From positions 1-16,091 of the forward strand of contig NZ_JBQCYD010000051.1 of assembly GCF_052088025.1 (NCBI RefSeq): a stretch of 16,091 bases of DNA, in the 5' to 3' direction. Position numbers and translations under genes: made by a program. The notes beneath the pieces were generated by a model, which was given only the letters and a program-made list of their open reading frames with translations, did no database searches and was not told where the DNA came from. Source of the DNA: Anaeromonas sp052088025. GTDB lineage: Bacteria > Bacillota > Clostridia > Tissierellales > SIT17. This document shows, one piece after another, positions 6,834 to 13,820 of the stretch; positions within the stretch are counted from its first letter, which is position 1; each line of letters starts with the position of its first letter.

Positions 6834-8789
6834 ATGAAGGATAAAAACAGTTTTTATATAACAACCCCACTATATTATCCTAGTGCAAATCTTACAATAG
6901 GTCATACTTACACTACTGTAGCTGTAGATGCACTAGCTAGATATAAGAGATTACAAGGATTAGATGTAAAATTTCTTACAGGAACAGATGAGCATGGACA
7001 AAAAATAGAAAAGGTAGCAAATGAAAGAGGTATAAGTCCCAAAGAATATGTTGATAAAATAGTAGGAGAGATAAAAGAGCTTTGGAAGACTATGGATATA
7101 TCTTATGATATATTTATTCGTACTACTGATGATTATCATGAAAAAACAGTGCAAAAGATTTTTCAAAAGTTATATAACAAAGGTGATATTTATAAGGGAG
7201 TATATGAAGGATATTATTGTACACATTGTGAAGCATTCTTTACTGAAAATCAATTAAATGAGGGGAATTGTCCTGATTGTAATAGACCAGTTGAAAAGCA
7301 AAAAGAAGAAACATACTTTTTCAAGCTATCTAAATACACTGATAAGCTTATAAAACATATTGAAGAAAATCCAGATTTCATACAGCCAGAATCTAGAAAA
7401 AATGAAATGTTAAACAATTTCTTAAAGCCTGGTTTGGATGATTTATCTGTAACACGCTCATCATTTGATTGGGGTATAAAGGTACCTTTTGATGATGAAC
7501 ATGTAATCTATGTTTGGACAGATGCACTTAGTAATTACATCACAGCTCTTGGATATTTAAGCGATGATGATAGTGATTATAAAAAATATTGGCCTGCTGA
7601 TATTCATTTTGTAGGAAAAGAAATTGTAAGATTCCATACTATAATTTGGCCAGCACTTCTTTTAGCTTTAGGGGAAGAATTACCTAAACAAGTATTTGGT
7701 CATGGATGGATATTATTTGATAACGATAGAATGTCAAAATCTAAAGGAAATGTAGTATATCCCGAATCTATAATAGAATTATATGGGGTAGATGCACTTA
7801 AATATTTCTTGCTCCGTGAATTTACATTTGGTCAAGATGGATCATTTACAAAAGAAAAATTTATGAATAGATTAAATTCCGACTTAGCCAATGATTTAGG
7901 AAATCTAGTGAGCAGAACTGTAGCTATGATTGGCAAATACAATGGTGGCATCATACCACAAGCTAAAAAGACAGGCGAATTTGATGATAAGTTAAAGAAT
8001 ATAGCTATATCTACTCCTAGTTTGGTAGATGGACATATGGACGATCTCAAATATAGTAGTGCACTAGAAGAAATATGGAAACTTATAGGTAGAACAAATA
8101 AATATATTGATGAAACAACACCTTGGATTTTAGCTAAGTATGATGATAAAAAGGATAGATTAGATACTGTTCTTTATAATTTAGCTGAATCTATAAGAAT
8201 AATATCTGTACTGATAAGACCATTTATGGAAAATACATCAAATGAAATATGGAAACAATTAGGTATAGATAGTGGAGACTACACTACTTGGGAGTCTCTA
8301 TCTAACTTTGCTAGTTTAGAATCTGGTTTAAAGGTAAGAAAAGAAGCACCAATGTTTCCAAGGCTTGAAGTAGAAAAAGAAATAGAAAAATTAGATAAAT
8401 TAAACAAAAAATTAATAGAAGAAAGAACCGGTAAAAAAGGTGAGGAGGAAATAGAAGTGGAAGAAAATTATATATCTATAGATGAATTTGATAAGGTTGA
8501 TTTAAAGATAGCTGAAATAGTAAAGGCAGAAAAGCATCCAGATGCAGATAAACTTTTAGTATTTAAGCTTAGGGTAGGAGAAGAGGAGCGCCAAATAGTA
8601 TCAGGGATAGCTGAAGTGTATTCTCCAGAAGAACTAATAGGTAAAAAGGTAGTAATAGTTGCAAATTTAAAACCTATTAAATTAAGAGGAGTAAAATCTG
8701 AAGGAATGATTCTTTCAGCAGAAAAAGGAAAAGCAATATCATTACTTACAACTCTTGATGAAATTGAAAGTGGTGCGAAAGTACTTTAA
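6834..8789 (+). CDS. metG: methionyl-tRNA synthetase
   Basis: A 651-residue class I synthetase that charges tRNA-Met. The Rossmann fold begins with YITTPLYYPSANLTIGHTYT; the HIGH signature appears as TIGH (21-24). A single zinc knuckle is formed by C129, C132, C146 and C149 (YCTHC...NCPDC). KMSKS is present as RMSKSKGN (299-306). The helical anticodon-binding domain follows, and the C-terminus (about 550-651) is the Trbp111-like tRNA-binding OB fold (IDEFDKVDLKIAEIVKAEKHPDADKL), used for dimerisation and tRNA binding. ATG 6834 is preferred over an in-frame TTG at 6831 because AAGGAGG (6820-6826) is 7 bases before it. Expression is controlled by the Met T-box and ends at the terminator at 8796-8833. 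Confidence 0.97.
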   Translation: MKDKNSFYITTPLYYPSANLTIGHTYTTVAVDALARYKRLQGLDVKFLTGTDEHGQKIEKVANERGISPKEYVDKIVGEIKELWKTMDISYDIFIRTTDDYHEKTVQKIFQKLYNKGDIYKGVYEGYYCTHCEAFFTENQLNEGNCPDCNRPVEKQKEETYFFKLSKYTDKLIKHIEENPDFIQPESRKNEMLNNFLKPGLDDLSVTRSSFDWGIKVPFDDEHVIYVWTDALSNYITALGYLSDDDSDYKKYWPADIHFVGKEIVRFHTIIWPALLLALGEELPKQVFGHGWILFDNDRMSKSKGNVVYPESIIELYGVDALKYFLLREFTFGQDGSFTKEKFMNRLNSDLANDLGNLVSRTVAMIGKYNGGIIPQAKKTGEFDDKLKNIAISTPSLVDGHMDDLKYSSALEEIWKLIGRTNKYIDETTPWILAKYDDKKDRLDTVLYNLAESIRIISVLIRPFMENTSNEIWKQLGIDSGDYTTWESLSNFASLESGLKVRKEAPMFPRLEVEKEIEKLDKLNKKLIEERTGKKGEEEIEVEENYISIDEFDKVDLKIAEIVKAEKHPDADKLLVFKLRVGEEERQIVSGIAEVYSPEELIGKKVVIVANLKPIKLRGVKSEGMILSAEKGKAISLLTTLDEIESGAKVL

Positions 8790-8795
8790 TTTTTT

Positions 8796-8833
8796 AAAAA
8801 ATCCTGTGTAGACATGTCTACATAGGATTTTTT
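8796..8833 (+). terminator. intrinsic terminator of metG
   Basis: A near-perfect palindrome of 38 bases (AAAAAATCCTGTGTAGACA and its complement, one G-U pair), ending in TTTTTT. The A-run on the 5' side could let it also work on the other strand. Confidence 0.85.
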
Positions 8834-8882
8834 AATGATATAATAAATATATAATCAAATATATATAAATGGGGGAATTAAA

Positions 8883-9389
8883 TTGGATAGCACATATTTT
8901 GTACTTACATTTTTAGTTTTAGTTTTTGCTATAGTAAGTTTGTTAAAAGATAGAGCTAACATTAGATTAGCAGGTGATATTTTATATGAAGATAAAAATC
9001 GCAATGAAACTATAAATATTGTGAAATGGGTATTGTTTGGAGTGGCTTTTATCTACATATTATATGCCATATACAATATGATAATTGATAAAGATATAAT
9101 GACAAATATTGATATAGGAGTATTTTTTGCAATATATTTTATCTTCTTTGCAAATTACTATACTAAAGCTTTTATAATAGGAGAAGAAGGGGTTATAAAA
9201 TATAATAATTTTATAAGATTTAAACATATTATAGGATATGAATTTAAAGATACAAAAAATGAAAAGTATAAATTAATTATAAGATATAAAAGAGATAGTG
9301 AATTAAAATCAAGAAGGCTTATAGTAGATATTTATGATAAAAAAGAAATAGAAAAGATATTTAAAAATAAAGTAATAAGAAAAATTTAA
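8883..9389 (+). CDS. small membrane protein with PH-like C-terminal part (DUF5673-like)
   Basis: A 168-residue protein that I do not recognise with certainty. It has three hydrophobic segments (about 5-21, 46-68 and 76-99). A soluble tail follows with the pattern EEGVIKYNNFIRFKHIIGYEF...KYKLIIRYKRDSELKSRRLIVDI, which resembles bacterial PH-like domains attached to membrane helices in DUF5673-type Firmicute proteins. The role is unknown. It starts with TTG at 8883, six bases after GGGGGA; TATAAT-like sequences at 8839 and 8850 may be its -10. The next gene's ribosome site overlaps its stop, so the two are translated from one transcript. Confidence 0.7.
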   Translation: MDSTYFVLTFLVLVFAIVSLLKDRANIRLAGDILYEDKNRNETINIVKWVLFGVAFIYILYAIYNMIIDKDIMTNIDIGVFFAIYFIFFANYYTKAFIIGEEGVIKYNNFIRFKHIIGYEFKDTKNEKYKLIIRYKRDSELKSRRLIVDIYDKKEIEKIFKNKVIRKI

Positions 9390-9399
9390 AGGAGTGAAT

Positions 9400-9588
9400 A
9401 TGTTGGAGAAGATAGATGATAAAATATGTCCTCTTTGTGGGCAAGCTAATGATTGTAAGGCTCATCAAGGAAATTGTTGGTGTATGGATATTAAGGTGCC
9501 CAAAGAGCTTTTAGAAAAAGTACCTGAAGATAAGAAAAATAAAGCTTGTATTTGCAAGTCATGTATAGATGCCTATAATAAAGGGTAA
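9400..9588 (+). CDS. cysteine-rich CWC family protein
   Basis: A 62-residue protein with eight cysteines in the pattern CPLCG, C, CWC, CIC and CKSC, matching the small Cys-rich CWC family (PF14375-like). These proteins are thought to bind metal, probably zinc, but their function is unknown. ATG 9400 is chosen over an in-frame GTG at 9394 because AAAGGAG (9388-9393) overlaps the previous stop and lies six bases before the ATG. It is co-transcribed with the membrane protein and probably with tatD, 37 bases downstream. Confidence 0.85.
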   Translation: MLEKIDDKICPLCGQANDCKAHQGNCWCMDIKVPKELLEKVPEDKKNKACICKSCIDAYNKG

Positions 9589-9625
9589 TAGATATACAAA
9601 TGATTAAAGGAGTTGAAGTTTAGCC

Positions 9626-10393
9626 ATGTTAGTAGATAGTCATGCACATTTAGATGATAAGAGATTTGATAATGATAGGGAAGATTTGATTAAGAATTTA
9701 AGAGAAAACAATATAGAATTTATAATTAATCCTGGAGCAGATTTAAAAACTTCTAGGAAGGCTGTAAAGCTAGCAAAAGAAAATGAAAATATTTATGCAG
9801 CAGTAGGAGTTCATCCTCATGATGCAGGCGATATGGATGAAAATACAATAGCTGAATTAAAAAAGTTAGCCAAGGAAGAAAAGGTTGTAGCTATAGGTGA
9901 AATAGGGCTTGATTATTATTATGATAATTCACCAAGAGAAATTCAAAAGAAGTGGTTTAAAGAGCAGATAAAACTTGCAAAGGAACTTGATTTACCTATT
10001 ATAATTCATGATAGAGATGCACATGAAGATACCTATAATATATTAAAGGAAGAAAATGATGAAAAATTAAGAGGAATTATGCATTGTTATCAATCTTCCT
10101 TAGAGATGAGTAAACAATTTATAGAATTAGGTTTTTTTATATCACTAGCAGGACCAGTTACCTTTAAAAATGCTAAGACACCAAAAGAAGTAGCTAGTGG
10201 AGTATCTTTAGATAATTTACTTATTGAAACAGATTCACCATATTTAACTCCCCATCCATATAGGGGCAAGAGAAATGAGCCAAAACATGTAAAACATGTG
10301 GCTCAAATGATAGCAGACCTAAAAGGAATATCCATAGAAGAAGTAATTCAAAAAACGAATCAAAATGCAAAGAAAATTTTTGGTATTAAGTAA
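9626..10393 (+). CDS. tatD: TatD-family metal-dependent nuclease
   Basis: A 255-residue TIM-barrel hydrolase of the amidohydrolase superfamily, acting as a 3'-to-5' DNase or RNase. Metal ligands are present: H6 and H8 (DSHAHLD), E92 (GEIGLDYYYD), H128 (IIHDRDAH), H153 (MHCYQ) and D203 (ETDSPYLTP). The length is normal for the family. The ATG at 9626 follows AAAGGAG at 9606-9612 by 13 bases, which is long, but the upstream frame is closed, so this is the only good start. It corresponds to Bacillus subtilis yabD, which also sits between metS and yabE. Confidence 0.93.
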   Translation: MLVDSHAHLDDKRFDNDREDLIKNLRENNIEFIINPGADLKTSRKAVKLAKENENIYAAVGVHPHDAGDMDENTIAELKKLAKEEKVVAIGEIGLDYYYDNSPREIQKKWFKEQIKLAKELDLPIIIHDRDAHEDTYNILKEENDEKLRGIMHCYQSSLEMSKQFIELGFFISLAGPVTFKNAKTPKEVASGVSLDNLLIETDSPYLTPHPYRGKRNEPKHVKHVAQMIADLKGISIEEVIQKTNQNAKKIFGIK

Positions 10394-10419
10394 CATAGCA
10401 AGGATCTCTCCATATAATG
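10393..10419 (+). promoter_or_regulatory. candidate mother-cell (sigma-K/E-like) promoter
   Basis: AC at 10393-10394, 16 bases, then CATATAATG at 10411-10419. The expected sigma-K form is AC, 16-17 bases, CATAnnnTA; the last A is missing here (G instead). TATAAT inside it could also act as a sigma-A -10. The same layout occurs before the gene at 13821. Confidence 0.35.
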
Positions 10420-10460
10420 ATATTAGATTAAATAAATCTAAATTATTATTAAGGAGAGAT
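10404..10460 (+). promoter_or_regulatory. hairpin that includes the ribosome site of the Met/Pro-rich gene
   Basis: ATCTCTCC (10404-10411) pairs perfectly with GGAGAGAT (10453-10460). An inner hairpin, TAGATT/AATCTA, lies near 10424-10440, and AT pairs may join the two stems. The right arm is the ribosome site itself and is followed by TTTT. It may therefore end the tatD transcript, hide the ribosome site in read-through RNA, or both. Confidence 0.5.
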
Positions 10461-10466
10461 TTTTAA

Positions 10467-10877
10467 ATGGAAAAAGATAAAAAGTATGAATATCCCAAAA
10501 TGCCAAAAATGCCATACAAGCCCGACAGATTACCTATAGAAGATAAACCTATGCGTCCAAGACCAATGCCTATGCCAAATCCTGAAATGAGACCATGTCC
10601 AAGGCCAATGCCTATGCCTAGGCCAAATCCAAGACCTAGACCTATGCCTGAAATGCGTCCTATGCCAAATATGCCAAACATGCCTATGAATATGGATCCT
10701 ATGAAGATGAAGCTTTGCTATTGTATAATGGAATGTATAGATGAAGTATTAGGTGATAGCATGAATAATTGCAATCCTATGTATCCAATGTGCCCATATC
10801 CAATGATGCCAGATATGAATGAATGTATGAATGATATGGATGATGAAGATCATAATGGAATGTATCCAATTTATTAA
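10467..10877 (+). CDS. Met/Pro-rich low-complexity protein, spore-coat-like
   Basis: A 136-residue protein with 32 prolines and 28 methionines, close to half of its residues. Residues 10-80 consist of repeated MP, RPMPMP and RPNP units, basic at first. A short non-repetitive block with CYCIMEC (84-90) follows, and the tail has NCNPMYPMCPYPMMPDMNEC and an acidic stretch ending in MYPIY. There are seven cysteines. No enzyme fold is visible and no family is recognised. Such composition is typical of clostridial spore coat or exosporium proteins and of metal-binding Met-rich peptides; coat is preferred because of the sporulation-like promoter. ATG is preceded by AAGGAG, part of a hairpin. It is followed by a strong terminator. 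A minus-strand glycine-rich frame here is only the antisense of the repeats. Confidence 0.8.
   Translation: MEKDKKYEYPKMPKMPYKPDRLPIEDKPMRPRPMPMPNPEMRPCPRPMPMPRPNPRPRPMPEMRPMPNMPNMPMNMDPMKMKLCYCIMECIDEVLGDSMNNCNPMYPMCPYPMMPDMNECMNDMDDEDHNGMYPIY
10557..10618 (+). repeat. internal 42-base repeat in the Met/Pro-rich gene
   Basis: A 20-base unit at 10557-10576 recurs at 10599-10618 with one difference (CCAAGA/CCAAGG start, both followed by CCAATGCCTATGCC). The spacing is 42 bases, so the protein unit is 14 residues and the frame is kept. Confidence 0.85.
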
Positions 10878-10894
10878 GAATGTAATCTAATTAT

Positions 10895-10932
10895 AAAAAA
10901 GAAGAACTTTTCAACAAAAGTTCTTCTTTTTT
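10895..10932 (+). terminator. intrinsic terminator after the Met/Pro-rich gene
   Basis: A 17-bp stem (10895-10911 with 10916-10932) with loop CAAC and an A-run before and T-run after, so it may work in both directions. Confidence 0.9.
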
Positions 10933-11075
10933 GTTGTTTTTATGAATAATATTATATGTATATGCAAATATTATTACAGTAATATAACAATTATGTTTCA
11001 ATTTGATTAAAGGAGGGAATATACATAAGGTAGAGTTTATTGAATTATAGACAGCAAAAAAATGTTTCAATAAAT

Positions 11076-11104
11076 TTGACAAATTTTAAAATACCTAATA
11101 TACT
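11076..11104 (+). promoter_or_regulatory. strong sigma-A promoter of the yabE-like gene
   Basis: TTGACA (11076-11081), 17 bases, TATACT (11099-11104). This is an almost consensus promoter, ending 30 bases before the ATG. Confidence 0.85.
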
Positions 11105-11134
11105 ACTAAAGAATCAAGAAATGGAGGTTGTAAA

Positions 11135-12232
11135 ATGCAAAATATAATTAAAAACAAGAAGTTGCTTATAGTTATTAGCACTGTTTTTGTAATTGCATTA
11201 TTTTCTGTGGTCCTATATCAAGATTCATTTGCAGAGGTGAACGTAACAGTAGATGGTGAGACTCAAAGTATAAAGACAAGTAATGAAACAGTAGGAGAAG
11301 TAATTAAGGAAAGTGACATATATGTAGGAGATGCAGATTATATCAATTTTGATGAAAATCAAAAATTAGAAAAAGGTATGGATATAGTAATAAAAAGATC
11401 AAGACCAGTAACGGTAGAAATAGGGACTAGAACAATAACAAAAAAGACATATAAAGATAATATAAAAGACATATTAAAAGACTTTGATATTACATTAGGT
11501 AAGGACGACAAGGTAAGCCCTGGCTTAAATGCAAAATACACAGATGCTGATATTAAACTTACTCAAGTAGAGAAGAAAGAAATAGTAGAAGAGAAAGAAT
11601 TAGAATTTACTACTCTTTATAAAGACAATAAAGGGCTAGAGCTTGGTAAAACTAATACTGTGGAAAAAGGAATCAAGGGGTTAAAGGAAATAAAGAAATC
11701 TCAAACCTTTGAAAATGGTAAATTGGTTAAGGAAGATGTAATTTCTGAAGAAATAGTAAAAGAACCAGTTAATCAAATAGTAGAAAAAGGTAAAAAGCCT
11801 TTAACAGTAGCTTCAAGGGGTACTAAAATAGAAAAAAAAGCTACAGTTGAAAAATCTAGCCCAGCACCTAAAAAAGAAGTTCAAGAACCAGCTAAAAAAA
11901 CAGAAAAAAAAGCAGAATCAAAACCTGCATCAAGTAATAAATTTAATGCTAAAAAGACAATTACAATGAGATCTACGGCTTATAGTATAAAAGGCACAAC
12001 AGCATCTGGAGTACCATCAGGTCCAGGTAAAGTTGCAGTTGACCCAAATGTTATACCACTTGGAACAAGACTGTATATTGAGTCATTAGATGGTTGGGAA
12101 GACTATGGATATGCAATAGCTGCAGATACAGGTTCAGCAATCAAAGGAAATATAATAGATGTATTCTATTCAAATAGAAGCACAGCTTTAAAATATGGTA
12201 GAAGAAGTATTAAAGTTCATATATTGAATTAA
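11135..12232 (+). CDS. yabE: YabE-like cell-wall protein: DUF348 repeats, G5 and 3D domains
   Basis: A 365-residue envelope protein. Residues 9-28 form an uncleaved or cleaved export signal/membrane segment. Two DUF348-type repeats follow (about 35-75 and 92-130), then a G5 domain (about 144-220), a Lys/Glu/Pro-rich linker (220-270) and a C-terminal 3D domain (about 275-365). The three signature aspartates are D303 (AVDPNVIPLGT), D331 (AADTG) and D342 (GNIIDVF). The 3D domain has the MltA/RlpA-like double-psi barrel fold linked to peptidoglycan cleavage, and the whole protein resembles the Rpf-like YabE/Sps family involved in wall remodelling. GGAGG (11123-11127) is 7 bases before the ATG. 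Position between tatD and rnmV is the same as in Bacillus subtilis. Confidence 0.92.
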   Translation: MQNIIKNKKLLIVISTVFVIALFSVVLYQDSFAEVNVTVDGETQSIKTSNETVGEVIKESDIYVGDADYINFDENQKLEKGMDIVIKRSRPVTVEIGTRTITKKTYKDNIKDILKDFDITLGKDDKVSPGLNAKYTDADIKLTQVEKKEIVEEKELEFTTLYKDNKGLELGKTNTVEKGIKGLKEIKKSQTFENGKLVKEDVISEEIVKEPVNQIVEKGKKPLTVASRGTKIEKKATVEKSSPAPKKEVQEPAKKTEKKAESKPASSNKFNAKKTITMRSTAYSIKGTTASGVPSGPGKVAVDPNVIPLGTRLYIESLDGWEDYGYAIAADTGSAIKGNIIDVFYSNRSTALKYGRRSIKVHILN

Positions 12233-12257
12233 AAAAAGGCGGATATCCGCCTTTTTT
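12232..12257 (+). terminator. intrinsic terminator of the yabE-like gene
   Basis: AAAAAAGGCGGAT pairs perfectly with ATCCGCCTTTTTT (12232-12244 and 12245-12257). The first base is the last base of the gene's TAA stop. Confidence 0.93.
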
Positions 12258-12284
12258 GTATGTTAATTTGCTTTATGCTATAAT
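12256..12284 (+). promoter_or_regulatory. promoter of rnmV-rsmA
   Basis: TTGTAT (12256-12261), 17 bases, TATAAT (12279-12284), with TG one base before the -10 (extended -10). The -35 begins in the T-run of the preceding terminator. Confidence 0.7.
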
Positions 12285-12315
12285 ATATTATATTTAAAAA
12301 AGGAATGATAAGTAA

Positions 12316-12870
12316 ATGATAAAGGAAGTTATAGTAGTTGAAGGCAAAGACGATGTATCTGCCCTTAAACGTGCAATAGATTGTGAAGTCATAACAACAA
12401 GTGGTTTTGGATATCCTGATGATTTAATAGAAAGAATAAGTCTTGCAAACAAAAATAAAGGAGTAATAATATTTACAGATCCTGATTTTGCAGGAGAAAA
12501 AATAAGGAATTTTATATCTACTAGGGTTAAAGGTTGTAAACATGCATTTTTATCAAGAGAAAAAGCAATATTAAATGATAATATAGGAATAGAAAATGCA
12601 AAGCCAGAAGATATATTACAGGCATTAAAGGGAGCTAGATATGAATCCAGTGAAAAAAGAAATGAGTTTAGTAAGGCTGATTTACTTAAAAATGGCTTGA
12701 GTGGAGTAGGTGGTTCTTCCTATAAAAGAGATGTGCTAGGTAAGATACTTTCTATAGGCTATTGTAATTCAAAACAATTTTTAAAAAGATTAAATAACTA
12801 TGGTATTTCAAGAAGTGAATTTGAAGCTGCACTAGAAAGGATTGAAAATGAAAATGAAAAAGGAAGATAA
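12316..12870 (+). CDS. rnmV: ribonuclease M5 (5S rRNA maturation)
   Basis: A 184-residue enzyme that trims both ends of precursor 5S rRNA. Residues about 3-95 form a Toprim domain: E9 in VVEGKDD and D55/D57 in FTDPDFAGEKIR are the acidic catalytic residues. The rest is the C-terminal RNase M5-specific domain (DUF4093-like), with the ENAKPEDILQAL and LSGVGGSSYKRDVLGKIL motifs. Length is normal. ATG at 12316 follows AAGGA at 12300-12304 by 11 bases. It overlaps rsmA, an arrangement conserved in Firmicutes that couples maturation of 5S and 16S rRNA. Confidence 0.94.
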   Translation: MIKEVIVVEGKDDVSALKRAIDCEVITTSGFGYPDDLIERISLANKNKGVIIFTDPDFAGEKIRNFISTRVKGCKHAFLSREKAILNDNIGIENAKPEDILQALKGARYESSEKRNEFSKADLLKNGLSGVGGSSYKRDVLGKILSIGYCNSKQFLKRLNNYGISRSEFEAALERIENENEKGR

Positions 12871-13732
12871 ACTATATTCTCCTAAAGTTATGACAGATAT
12901 ATTAAAAAAATATAAATTTAGATTTTCTAAAAGTTTGGGACAAAACTTTCTTATAGATGGCAATGTACTAGATCAAATATGTGATGGAATAAGTTTAGGT
13001 AAAGATGATGAAGTAATAGAGATAGGACCAGGCATAGGAACCCTTACAAGAGAACTTGCAGAGCGTGCTAAAAGTGTAGTTGCAATAGAGCTAGATAAAA
13101 AACTGCTACCTATATTAGATGATACATTAAGTGATTATGACAATGTAAAAATAATAAATGAAGATGTATTAAAGATTGATTTAAATAAATTAATAGAAGA
13201 AAACTTTGAAAACAAAAAAGTAAAACTTGCAGCAAATTTACCTTATTATATAACTACACCTATAATTATGAGTCTTTTAGAATCAAAAGTAAACTTAAAA
13301 AGTATAATAGTTATGGTGCAAAAAGAAGTAGCTGAAAGAATGACATCAGCTCCTGGTAAAAAAGCCTATGGTTCACTATCAATTGCAGTAGGATATTATA
13401 GTAAGGCAGAAATTGTAACTATTGTACCTAAAAATGCATTCATACCAAAACCAAATGTAGATTCTGCAGTTATAAAATTAGATATATATGATAAACCAAA
13501 GGTGAAAGTAAAGGATGAAGAATTGTTCTTTAAGGTAACAAAAGGTGCATTTAGACTTAGAAGAAAGACACTTTTAAATTCTTTAAGTTCCAGTGATGTA
13601 GGTATATCAAAAGAAGATATAAAAAATATATTAAATAAATTAGATATAAAGGAAAATATAAGGGGAGAGAAATTAACCATAGAAGAATTTGCTCTTCTTG
13701 CAGATAATATATATGATTTAAAGAAAAATTAG
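12848..13732 (+). CDS. rsmA: 16S rRNA (adenine-1518/1519-N6) dimethyltransferase
   Basis: A 294-residue KsgA/RsmA that dimethylates two adjacent adenosines near the 3' end of 16S rRNA during small-subunit assembly. Visible motifs are KSLGQNFLID, the SAM-binding loop VIEIGPGIGTLT, the acidic end of strand 2 (AIELDKKL), NEDVLK, and the catalytic motif AANLPYYITTPI. The C-terminal helical domain has PNVDSAVIKL and the RLRRKTLLNSL segment. ATG 12848 is chosen because AAAGG (12836-12840) is 7 bases before it; in-frame TTG 12842 is too close and ATG 12854 also possible. The gene overlaps rnmV by 23 bases. Confidence 0.95.
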   Translation: MKMKKEDKLYSPKVMTDILKKYKFRFSKSLGQNFLIDGNVLDQICDGISLGKDDEVIEIGPGIGTLTRELAERAKSVVAIELDKKLLPILDDTLSDYDNVKIINEDVLKIDLNKLIEENFENKKVKLAANLPYYITTPIIMSLLESKVNLKSIIVMVQKEVAERMTSAPGKKAYGSLSIAVGYYSKAEIVTIVPKNAFIPKPNVDSAVIKLDIYDKPKVKVKDEELFFKVTKGAFRLRRKTLLNSLSSSDVGISKEDIKNILNKLDIKENIRGEKLTIEEFALLADNIYDLKKN

Positions 13733-13760
13733 AAGATAATTTATATCTTCTAATTTTTTT
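13724..13760 (+). terminator. intrinsic terminator of rnmV-rsmA
   Basis: A 15-bp stem (13724-13738 with 13744-13758), loop of five bases, and T-run to 13760. The left arm includes the rsmA stop codon. Confidence 0.92.
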
Positions 13761-13764
13761 GTCA

Positions 13765-13791
13765 ACTATTCATATCTCCCTACATATAATA
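13765..13791 (+). promoter_or_regulatory. candidate sigma-K-type promoter
   Basis: AC at 13765-13766, 16 bases, then CATATAATA (13783-13791), a full match to CATAnnnTA. A sigma-A reading is poorer, since TTGTCA to TATAAT has a 20-base spacer. It lies about 30 bases before the start of the 420-residue gene. Confidence 0.45.
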
Positions 13792-13820
13792 TTAATAAGG
13801 ATTTGAAAGGGGGGTAAAAA

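Noticed and set aside
6834..6906. HIGH motif of MetRS reads TIGH, possible loss of activity
   Set aside because: I recall the same first-position Thr in other clostridial MetRS proteins; all other motifs are intact, so it is normal variation.
10463..10681. Minus-strand glycine-rich open frame
   Set aside because: It is the antisense reading of the Pro/Met repeats of the plus-strand gene and has no ribosome site.
10945..10975. AATAATATT/AATATTATT hairpin after the coat-like gene
   Set aside because: All A-T pairs and a 13-base loop; too weak to claim.
13396..13680. Minus-strand open frames inside rsmA, metG, the epimerase and other genes
   Set aside because: They lie fully opposite well-recognised genes and lack ribosome sites and family resemblance.
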